Position numbers and translations under genes: made by a program
Source: Stieleria sp. JC731
Lineage (GTDB): Bacteria > Planctomycetota > Planctomycetia > Pirellulales > Pirellulaceae
Length of the DNA: 64,000 nt
Assembly: GCF_020966635.1 (NCBI RefSeq)
Contig: NZ_JAJKFQ010000001.1
Coordinates: 372,001 to 436,000 of the forward strand
Reading direction: 5' to 3'
Shown here: in pieces, positions 1 to 7,445 of the stretch
Layout: every line of letters starts with the position of its first letter
Position numbering within the stretch: the first letter of the stretch is position 1
Notes under the pieces: generated by a model
The model's database searches: none
The model's input: only the letters and a program-made list of their open reading frames with translations
What the model was told of the DNA's origin: nothing

Positions 1-1
1 C

Positions 2-1141
2 TATGGCGAACAAGGCAAGCACCTCAGTGAGATCGTGCGTCCGCTGGGGAAGGTTGTCGACGACATCGCTTTTGTTCACAACGTGATCGGAAAGACCGGA
101 GTTCATAGTCAGGGGACTTTGTTGCAGACGACCGGATTTAGCTTTACCGGATTTCCAAGTGCAGGATCCTGGATTTCATACGCCCTGGGCAGTGAAACGG
201 AAAACTTGCCTTCCTTTGTCGTGCTTCCAGATCATCGTGGTCTTGCATCGAACGGGGCAAAGAATTGGTCGCCGGCATTCTTACCGGCTGAATTTCAAGG
301 GACGCAAATTCGTGTTGGCAGCGACGATCCGATTGCCAATCTCTTTGCCCCGAAAAGTGAATTCATCAATCGTGAAAGCGACCGAGATGGGCTGGCTGTC
401 TTGAACCGATTGAATACCGAACACGCGGCACAGCGCATCGGTGATAACCGTTTGCAAGCTCGAGTGAAGTCCTACGAGCTGGCCGCTAGGATGCAGTTGA
501 GTGCCAGCGATGCGTTGGATCTCAATGACGAACCGCAGTACATCCACGACATGTACGGTTTGGCAAAAGAGGGGCCGGGAGTGAATGACCAAGAGATCAA
601 CGTCAAAGCCGAGACTGAATTTTTTGGCCGCAAATGTCTGATCGCTCGACGTTTGTTGGAACGTGGCGTCCGGTTCGTGCAAATCTGGAGCGGCAATGAC
701 AACGGTTTTCCGCGACGTAATTGGGATTCACATGAAAACATCAAGCGAGATCACGAGCCATTGGCGATGGGGATGGCAAAGGGTGCCGCGGCACTGATTG
801 AAGATCTGAAGCAGCGTGATCTCCTGAAAGACACTTTAATATTGTGGACGACCGAATTTGGCAGAATGCCTTGTTCGCAAGGTAGCCATGGACGCGATCA
901 CAATCCGTTTGTTTTCACCAATTGGCTCTGTGGCGGTGGGATCAAGCCGGGGACTTACGGCGAGTCGGATGAATGGGGCTTTCGCCCACTGGACCAGCAA
1001 AGCCCAACCCAAGTCTATGACATCTACGCAACAATCCTACATCAGTTGGGCATCGATCACACCAAACTGACAGTTAAGAACAACGGGATCGAACGCCGAC
1101 TGACCGACGTGCACGGACATGTCATCAGCGAGATGGTCTAG
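2..1141 (+). CDS. DUF1501 domain-containing protein, C-terminal part
   Basis: The reading frame is open from the first bases of the window, so the true start lies upstream and about 380 residues are visible. The C-terminal part carries the typical DUF1501 block: TEFGRMP, then GRDHNP, then CGGGIKPG and a GESDEWG stretch. DUF1501 proteins are abundant in planctomycetes, usually exported, related to the alkaline phosphatase/sulfatase fold, and often encoded next to DUF1553/DUF1549 cytochrome-type proteins. The biochemical role is not established. The stop at 1139-1141 is followed by a dispersed repeat. Family assignment is confident; function is unknown. Confidence 0.9.
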   Translation, partial: YGEQGKHLSEIVRPLGKVVDDIAFVHNVIGKTGVHSQGTLLQTTGFSFTGFPSAGSWISYALGSETENLPSFVVLPDHRGLASNGAKNWSPAFLPAEFQGTQIRVGSDDPIANLFAPKSEFINRESDRDGLAVLNRLNTEHAAQRIGDNRLQARVKSYELAARMQLSASDALDLNDEPQYIHDMYGLAKEGPGVNDQEINVKAETEFFGRKCLIARRLLERGVRFVQIWSGNDNGFPRRNWDSHENIKRDHEPLAMGMAKGAAALIEDLKQRDLLKDTLILWTTEFGRMPCSQGSHGRDHNPFVFTNWLCGGGIKPGTYGESDEWGFRPLDQQSPTQVYDIYATILHQLGIDHTKLTVKNNGIERRLTDVHGHVISEMV

Positions 1142-1158
1142 CAACCTATCGATATTAA

Positions 1159-1255
1159 ATTGTCGCCCTTCACTCCTTGAAGGTGGCATTCTTTACCGCT
1201 GGTTTTGTGAAGTAGAAAGCAGGTCTTGTAGAGATCAAACCTGAGAATCTACAGG
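1159..1255. repeat. 97-bp dispersed repeat, copy A
   Basis: This segment lies between the DUF1501 gene and the CheW-like gene. It aligns without gaps to 30647-30743, with roughly 70 percent identity by eye. Both copies open with ATTGTCGCCCTTCACTCC, share GAGATCAA near the end and finish with ACAGG. It contains no convincing ORF, so it looks like a non-coding dispersed repeat family. Confidence 0.6.
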
Positions 1256-1322
1256 CCGCTAAGTTAAAACCGGATTCGCAGGGACGCGGTGACGGCTTCA
1301 CGGTGAGGACGCCGGTCAGTTG

Positions 1323-2198
1323 CTAGTTGACCGCGGCCAGCTCTTCGGCTGCGAAAGATTTTTCTCGTGCGAAACCCGAAATCATGTCCAACCGGATAAC
1401 CTGGATCAGGTCTTTGGTTTCTTCGTCTTGAACAAAGCCTTGGATCCAGTCATCACCCCCCAGCAAGTTGTGCGGAAGGTAGTTGTCTTTCTGGAATTCT
1501 TTTACATCACAGACGCTGTCGACAACCAGTCCGGCTCGCTTGTTGTCTCGTTCAACGACTACGACAACGCCGATATGAAAACGCTGGACCAGGTCGCAAG
1601 CATTCGAGAAAAGTTCCAGAAGCTCTTGCAGATCGTTCGCTTTGGCGTGCTCGATGATGGCATTGGCCTTCTCGGTGTCGCCTTTGGCTACTAGGGCAGT
1701 AACTTTTTCCGCGATGGCATGAATGCGTTGGTGAGGCCCGTTGAATCGCGACATGATATCGACCAAGGCGATTTGGTCGCGGGCGAAACGGTTCATTTCT
1801 TCTGGGTCGGCCAACAACTGGTCGTACCACTTTCCAAACTTGCACTCGTGTGGATCGGTCGCAAGTTGAAATTCCGTTCCTTGGTGGACGGAGGCGTCGA
1901 GTTGATCCAACCAGAAAATATGGTCACGCTTGCGTTCTTCGAGCATTTCGATGATCGCATCGTTTTCATTCTTCAGGCTAGTCATGCCGAACATGGTGCG
2001 GATGTTCTGCACACACAAAGTTTGCCCGCGAAGGTTGATCATCCCTTCAACATGGGACGGCATCCCTGGCAATGGCGTGATGTTCAGCTTCTGAAGCGCG
2101 AGTAGTTCAAGTACACAATCGACTTGAATCGCATACGATTCACCACCAACCTTGCAGATTAGCAATGGGTTTGCACAGGTGCCGTTCAATCCGATCAT
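1323..2198 (-). CDS. CheW-like chemotaxis protein with inserted CZB zinc-binding domain
   Basis: The 291-aa protein starts at the ATG at 2198; a TTG two codons upstream is less likely. CheW-like sequence occupies about residues 15-75 (the LPGMP...GMINLRGQ region) and resumes at about 210-275 (GLVVDSVCDV..., QGFV..., IRLD). Between the halves, about residues 90-205, lies a chemoreceptor zinc-binding (CZB) domain with its His in DHIFWL, the Cys motif CKFGKWY and later His residues in PHQRIH. CheW couples receptors to CheA, while CZB domains bind zinc through His/Cys ligands and have been linked to zinc or hypochlorite sensing. The protein is therefore probably a scaffold or adaptor whose coupling responds to zinc or redox state. 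No cheA or receptor gene is in the window. Confidence 0.88.
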   Translation of the reverse strand: MIGLNGTCANPLLICKVGGESYAIQVDCVLELLALQKLNITPLPGMPSHVEGMINLRGQTLCVQNIRTMFGMTSLKNENDAIIEMLEERKRDHIFWLDQLDASVHQGTEFQLATDPHECKFGKWYDQLLADPEEMNRFARDQIALVDIMSRFNGPHQRIHAIAEKVTALVAKGDTEKANAIIEHAKANDLQELLELFSNACDLVQRFHIGVVVVVERDNKRAGLVVDSVCDVKEFQKDNYLPHNLLGGDDWIQGFVQDEETKDLIQVIRLDMISGFAREKSFAAEELAAVN

Positions 2199-2675
2199 TG
2201 TCAAGTTCTGCCTAGTTTTGAGGGCAACCTGGCATTTGAGCCTAATTCCCCGATGCCAGTGTTTGGTCAGCCTTCTGTGTCAGTCGATGGTTGGAAATCC
2301 GTTCACAACAGACGTATCAATGACACAACCATCCAGATATCTGACTATACAACTTGCTAAGAAGTAATCTGGCAGGCTGAAGGCAAACCCTCACGGTGAT
2401 AACCGGTCATGATCCAAAAACGTGGTTCGGCTGTGGGGTCACGCTGGTCATGTTCATTGATTCAAGGTTCGCGATCGACCGAATCTGATCAGTTCATCTG
2501 AACGAAACGACGGTAAAACGTCTGAACCCAGCTGGTGAATCAAATTCGCTAAAGGTTTTTAGCAATACCCAGAATCCACGAGTTGGTCCGTTGCCGAGCT
2601 AAATGTAGCCTTCGTCCAACCGCCCCGGACAATCAGACGCGAAGCATCTCGGAAGTCTATCAACCATCCTTTCAG
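2199..2675. other. Intergenic region between CheW-like and kinase genes
   Basis: This stretch of about 480 bp lies upstream of the CheW-like gene and downstream of the giant kinase, both on the minus strand. A small imperfect inverted repeat (GCTAAA, short loop, TTTAGC) sits near 2548-2563. No convincing ORF, RNA gene or strong terminator was seen. The CheW-like promoter should lie near 2200-2400. Confidence 0.4.
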
Positions 2676-5600
2676 TCATGGCTGAAAGTCTGAGGCACGG
2701 CAGATACGAAAGCCTACTGAGAAATAGTGCAGCTTCTTTGAGTCGGCGCCGCTTCGACTGAGTCGGATTCTGTCTTGAACGGAGTCATCGATGTCACCAC
2801 CGCGAATTGGCTGTTGATCATTGCGGTGACCACGGGAGATGCACCATTCACGTACGCCGCCATACATGCCGAACATTCCGGTGGGTAGAGGCTTCATCGA
2901 ATCGACTGGCGTTTGGATTTGATATTGATTGGGGATCGAACCATAAACTTTTAATAGTTCCGCGTCGTCGCCCCATCCAAAAGTTGTTGTCGCATCTCCG
3001 AAACAGCAACGAGTCCATTCGTCTGGGAAAAGCAAACGATAGCCACGGCGATTTTTATAGTCCGGATAGATCCCGATGCTATCGAGCTCCTCTTCGCTCG
3101 CCGGATAACATTGGTCATCTTCATCGAGTCCCTCCTGTTCGGTCAACCATCGACAGTACTTCGTCGCGGCATACCAATCGATCAAGATCGCGGGGCAATG
3201 GTCATCTGGCAATCGCCGGTGATACTGGGTGTTATCGCTCTTGCCAGTTGGGTGTTCTCGGTTGAATGCGGCAAAGTCGGCTTTTGTGACCTCGCAGGCC
3301 CCGACATCCAACGACAGTCCTGGCCAATCGAAGCGGATGAATGTTTGCTTGTGTTGGTTGATTGACCATTTCTGATCCAGTGGTGCCTTTTTGCCAGCCA
3401 GCTCGGCAACCTGTTCATGAAGCCAGTTGGATTTTCCGTCGAGCTTTCGGAGGGCCCACCATGCGGCACTGTGCACTTCGGGTGATTTGGACGAGACGAA
3501 TTGTTTTCGACAGCGATCGATTGCCTGTTCAAGTTCAGATTCTGACAAACGTTCTGTGTCGAGTGATCCGAGCAGCAGCAACAACGCGGCTTCAATAGAG
3601 GGATCTTTCGATGAAGCGAAAAGTTTGTCGATATAGCCGGGGGAGGTGTTCAGTAACGCTGTTCGTTCGATGATTTGCGATCGGCCGTTGGGGTTTGAAC
3701 TGTGGCCAAGTAAACGGAGGAGTGTTTCAAAATTCTGTTTATGGAAAAGATATGCAGCCGCATTCGCTTGTCGGCTATCAATCGAAATATGTTCATCATG
3801 GATTGTTGAATGCAACTTGGGGATTGAAGCCGTTTCTTCAAATTCATCCAGTCGGTGCGCCGCAGGAAGCATCGTTTCAAAATTCGAATCGAGGTAGACA
3901 TCAATCATACGATCGACATCGTTCGCCCAGATCGTCAGTAGCAGGCTACGTGCTTGAAGGCCCAGCGGGGTTTCGCCGTTTTGAACGTAAATTTGGTGAA
4001 GCGGATCAAATAGGTCCTGCCCGTGAAGCGAAACTTGGTTGACGATCAAGGATTGTTCGTCAGGGTGAAAACGGAGGTGTTCAAGGAGCGTTTCTGCAAA
4101 TGAAGCTTTGTGTTCGTCCCACAGGCTTTCCTTCTCTGAGAATGCCGTTAATGCGATAATCGCATTGATGGTCTCGTACGGTTCTTTTTGACGATCTAGA
4201 GCGAAGTTCCACCATTGCTGGATATGCGAACGGTCGATCGGCATCCGGCGTAGCTCATCAAGTGCGATGACGAGGCTTTTTCGGTCAAGGCTTGGAACGG
4301 CGGAGACCACTTGCTCGACCACGGTGGGATTTGAATCGTTCAGTCTCAAGATTCCAAGACGCAAGTAGACTCCTGCACGAGTCGTTACCGGATGGCTCAA
4401 GGTCATCTCTTTTAGACGCGGTAGTCCCCAGTAGCGATAACTCTGTAGCTGATCAAGAATGTTAGCTGTTTCGTCCGCGTTCGCAGTCCGCAATTGTTCC
4501 GCCAGCGCATAGCTGCGTGAACGATTCATCCATCCAAACGCGATCAAACACAAGATCGACAGTAGTCCGCAGGCGAACATGCTTTGCGTGATATGCCGCT
4601 TGGTTGCGACATGCATCATTCGCTGCTGTTTTTCGTTCCAATGAGAACGCTTGGTGAACGAGATCGTCAGTAGCCATTCGGGCCAAGACGGAAGCTGGCG
4701 TTTCTCCTTTTTTGCATTCCAGGCTTCGGCGCGATCGGCGAGGCTAAGCATGATTCTGCCACGCAAAGTCGACCTCAGATCGCGTGTTAGCCAGCCGCGA
4801 ATGGAGGGAACTAGATAGTCATGGGTGAGCTGAAATTGCCGGACTTCGCCATCGGTCTGTAACTTCGAATCCGATGGCGTGATTAAGTGCAGGTCGTTGT
4901 CGAGGATCTTTAATAACTCGGAAAAGCGTCGCGGGTCATCGCGATATCCAGAAAGCTCAAGCAGTTCGTGTTCGCTTTTGGTAGCACCTTTTATATCGCT
5001 TCCGGTCTCAGGAAGCATCGCTGCCAAAATTCCTTTGATGGCCTTCATGTGGACTTGTCGATCTGCCGGAGCGGTTTCGCCAAACGATTCATCAAGGAAC
5101 TTGATTCCGACACCGTCGATGCCACCGATTTGCTGCAATGATTTGGTCGTCCAAGGGCGACCTTTCATGATCTCAGCAAACGTTGCCAGTTGAACCGGGA
5201 CGATTTTTCCTTCGACAGCCAGTCCTTCAATTGCGTCATCAAGAAACCGAGATTGATCCGATGACAGTGATGTCATCTGGTCTGGAAGTCGCGCAAAGCT
5301 GCATCCATATTCGGCCAAGACCCGACGGGCGTGACGTTTATCGAACAGGTCGATCATCGCCAAGTTTTGGCTTCGCGTAAGTTCAATCTCCACTTCGTCG
5401 GCAAGGCAGCTTACACCGATCCAAAAGTCGTCACGGACCAACAGGATGCATTGCACGTGTTCGCCATCACATTGACGCAAGGCGAGTGCCAGCGGAGTGT
5501 TGGACTTGCCGGCGTAGGCATGGAGCCACTGCTCGAATTGGTCGATCACCAGCAGCAGTTTCTTGCCTTCAAACTCGCCACCATTGAACGCTTTGCGGAT

Positions 5601-7163
5601 CCACTCGATCGCTTCAACAACCGATAGCGAGTTGGGCAGTGATGGGATCTGTTGGCGGAGGGAAAATAAGATTTGCTGATCGGTGTTCTCAGAAGTCGCG
5701 CTGACAAAGCAAACGATGACAGAGTTTGGAAGTCGTGGGAGCAAACCAGCTCGGATAAACGAAGACTTGCCCGATCCCGATTTGCCATAGATCACGCCGA
5801 CGCGAAACGGAATCGCCTCGTTCGGCGGTTCGATGCGGCTTTTCCAAAAGGCAATGCTTTCGGGCAGCCCATCGCGTTCATACGGTCCCGGCAGTAACTT
5901 GGTGAAGTAGTCCGCATCTTGCTGATCAAAAGCTCGCAGTCCACGTGGGACGATATCAAGTAGCTTGTCACTGCTGTTGGATAGGCGTTCGCCGCTGCTA
6001 GGGAAATCTCGCCTTCGCGATTTGGTTCCGCGTGCGACTTGCAAGGTCCACGACTCGTCTGACTGATCACTTTGCAGGACCCAGGCAAGGTCTTCTGCAA
6101 CGGTGGCAGCGCTTTGATAACGCGATGTCGCACGCTTGCTGAGCAGCCGCAGGCAGATACGCTCGAGTTCTTTGGGTATCTGTCGATCGTGTGTTCTTAG
6201 TGATTCGGGTTGAGAATTGCAGATCATGCGAAGCGTCTGATCTGGCGAATCCCCGCTGAACGGTAGCGTGCCACAGAGCACTTCGTACATCACAACGCCA
6301 AGGCTGAACAAATCAGAGCGTCGGTCGATCAGGTGATTCTCACCCCGCGCCTGTTCAGGGCTCATGTACGCGTAGGTGCCGATTTTCCCTGCGCGACGGG
6401 TAGGCATATCGGTCTGAAGTGCCAAACCAAAGTCGGTGATAAAGCATCGCTGTTGGTCGTCGAGAAGCAGGTTCGCAGGTTTTATGTCGCGGTGAACAAC
6501 CCCGGCCCGGTGAATAAAGTCCAGAGTCTCAGCAACATCGCGCAGGATCTCGACTTTCTGGCTTCCTCGATGAGGTTCTTGAATCCATTGCCCTAGGGTC
6601 TGGCCATCAATAAACCTCGACACGATGTAGTAGCGATCGTGAAGCTTCCCGAAATCGTAAATCGGTACGACACCGGGATGATCAAGGCTTGCGATCGTTC
6701 GGGCTTCTTCCAAAAAGCGTTCGACATCGAACGACTTTGACATCCGTTCTTGATGTGGAATCTTGATCGCGACGCGGCGTTTCAGTTGAGTGTCGGTCGC
6801 GAGGAATACATTCCCGAAGCCACCTGACGCCAAACGATGTTCGACCCGATAACGGTCGATTTGCGGTGCAGACGAAAGGAACGTTCTCGCTTCGGAGTCA
6901 CTGATCAGTTCGTCCGTTTCGAAATCGTCGCTGCCATCGACCGTGCGGGGCTCGCCATCATCAATAGCTGCCCGTATGCCTCCGGAGGCAACAAGATCTT
7001 CGCGTGTTTTTGCAAGATCACTGTGTTTCGAAACATCACTGTGTTTCGCAACATCACTGTGATCGGGACTCGGTGAATCGCGATGGAGCTCTTTGCCCGA
7101 TGGCTGCCCCGAGTGATGATCCGTTGCATCGGCCGGTGCCTTTTCGTCGCCGGTCATCTGCAT
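2676..7163 (-). CDS. Ser/Thr protein kinase - nSTAND-type ATPase - membrane - SUMF1-like giant protein
   Basis: The protein is about 1,495 aa from the ATG at 7163; a TTG at 7220 is the only longer start. The N-terminus is a polar linker with a six-residue repeat (HSDVAK-like). A complete kinase domain follows at about residues 100-365: the Gly loop ASGGFGNVF, AIKIP, catalytic HRDIKPAN, DFG and SPEQARG. Next is a P-loop NTPase with Walker A GKSGSGKSS (about 461) and Walker B LLLVIDQFEQW (about 540). A transmembrane helix lies near 861-880, then a long helical region, then a SUMF1/FGE-like C-terminus (about 1264-1490: LDVGACEVTKADF, MYGGVREWC, SVGFRICR). The region where active FGE enzymes carry the catalytic cysteines (after RGG) has none, so this domain is probably a binding fold. 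Predicted role: membrane signalling kinase with an ATP-driven switch. Confidence 0.9.
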   Translation of the reverse strand: MQMTGDEKAPADATDHHSGQPSGKELHRDSPSPDHSDVAKHSDVSKHSDLAKTREDLVASGGIRAAIDDGEPRTVDGSDDFETDELISDSEARTFLSSAPQIDRYRVEHRLASGGFGNVFLATDTQLKRRVAIKIPHQERMSKSFDVERFLEEARTIASLDHPGVVPIYDFGKLHDRYYIVSRFIDGQTLGQWIQEPHRGSQKVEILRDVAETLDFIHRAGVVHRDIKPANLLLDDQQRCFITDFGLALQTDMPTRRAGKIGTYAYMSPEQARGENHLIDRRSDLFSLGVVMYEVLCGTLPFSGDSPDQTLRMICNSQPESLRTHDRQIPKELERICLRLLSKRATSRYQSAATVAEDLAWVLQSDQSDESWTLQVARGTKSRRRDFPSSGERLSNSSDKLLDIVPRGLRAFDQQDADYFTKLLPGPYERDGLPESIAFWKSRIEPPNEAIPFRVGVIYGKSGSGKSSFIRAGLLPRLPNSVIVCFVSATSENTDQQILFSLRQQIPSLPNSLSVVEAIEWIRKAFNGGEFEGKKLLLVIDQFEQWLHAYAGKSNTPLALALRQCDGEHVQCILLVRDDFWIGVSCLADEVEIELTRSQNLAMIDLFDKRHARRVLAEYGCSFARLPDQMTSLSSDQSRFLDDAIEGLAVEGKIVPVQLATFAEIMKGRPWTTKSLQQIGGIDGVGIKFLDESFGETAPADRQVHMKAIKGILAAMLPETGSDIKGATKSEHELLELSGYRDDPRRFSELLKILDNDLHLITPSDSKLQTDGEVRQFQLTHDYLVPSIRGWLTRDLRSTLRGRIMLSLADRAEAWNAKKEKRQLPSWPEWLLTISFTKRSHWNEKQQRMMHVATKRHITQSMFACGLLSILCLIAFGWMNRSRSYALAEQLRTANADETANILDQLQSYRYWGLPRLKEMTLSHPVTTRAGVYLRLGILRLNDSNPTVVEQVVSAVPSLDRKSLVIALDELRRMPIDRSHIQQWWNFALDRQKEPYETINAIIALTAFSEKESLWDEHKASFAETLLEHLRFHPDEQSLIVNQVSLHGQDLFDPLHQIYVQNGETPLGLQARSLLLTIWANDVDRMIDVYLDSNFETMLPAAHRLDEFEETASIPKLHSTIHDEHISIDSRQANAAAYLFHKQNFETLLRLLGHSSNPNGRSQIIERTALLNTSPGYIDKLFASSKDPSIEAALLLLLGSLDTERLSESELEQAIDRCRKQFVSSKSPEVHSAAWWALRKLDGKSNWLHEQVAELAGKKAPLDQKWSINQHKQTFIRFDWPGLSLDVGACEVTKADFAAFNREHPTGKSDNTQYHRRLPDDHCPAILIDWYAATKYCRWLTEQEGLDEDDQCYPASEEELDSIGIYPDYKNRRGYRLLFPDEWTRCCFGDATTTFGWGDDAELLKVYGSIPNQYQIQTPVDSMKPLPTGMFGMYGGVREWCISRGHRNDQQPIRGGDIDDSVQDRIRLSRSGADSKKLHYFSVGFRICRASDFQP
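7017..7069. repeat. 18-bp tandem repeat, three copies, in kinase linker
   Basis: Three units beginning ATCACTGTG follow each other at 18-bp spacing (7017, 7035, 7053), the third diverged at its end. They encode the repeated HSDVAK/HSDVSK/HSDLAK segment of the kinase N-terminal linker. The serines could be phosphorylation sites. The repeat preserves the reading frame, so copy-number change would only alter linker length. Confidence 0.75.
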
Positions 7164-7215
7164 CAACCTGGGTGGACGGAACGCGTTCGCTGTCAAAGCA
7201 TCGCTATTGTAGCCC

Positions 7216-7238
7216 TGCAAAGCTAACGTAGCTTTGCA
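7216..7238. promoter_or_regulatory. Perfect 10-bp inverted repeat upstream of the kinase gene
   Basis: TGCAAAGCTA and its exact reverse complement TAGCTTTGCA are separated by 3 bases, about 53 bp upstream of the kinase ATG at 7163. It could be an operator or a transcript hairpin. No T-run follows it on either strand, so a classical intrinsic terminator is less likely. Confidence 0.45.
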
Positions 7239-7287
7239 TTCTAATTATAGAGGGGGGCCAATAGCGGTTCTTGCCTTGGCTGCAAGT

Positions 7288-7419
7288 CTAGCGTTTCGTT
7301 CCATAGGAAATACGAGTTCGATTCATCAGCCGAAAGGCATTAGCCACGGTTATTGCACTGAAACCGTAGCTGGCTCCATACGGCTAATCCTAGAATCGAG
7401 TTCGAACGAAGTACTAGCG
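7288..7419. repeat. Inverted-repeat-bounded dispersed element, single core copy
   Basis: The 132-bp segment is bounded by imperfect inverted ends (CTAGCGTTTCGTTCC on the left, CGAACGAAGTACTAGCG on the right). It contains one copy of a roughly 46-bp core starting near 7349 (TTGCACTGAAACCGT... CGGCTAATCC). The same ends and core recur at 59354-59673, where the core is present five times. It encodes no plausible protein and resembles a MITE- or REP-like element. It lies between the ABC exporter and the kinase. Confidence 0.65.
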
Positions 7420-7445
7420 TGTTCGCGCGAAGGTCGGTGAACAGG

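Noticed and set aside
2548-2563. Small hairpin as kinase terminator
   Set aside because: The stem is short, it lies over 100 bp past the stop, and no T-run follows on the minus strand.
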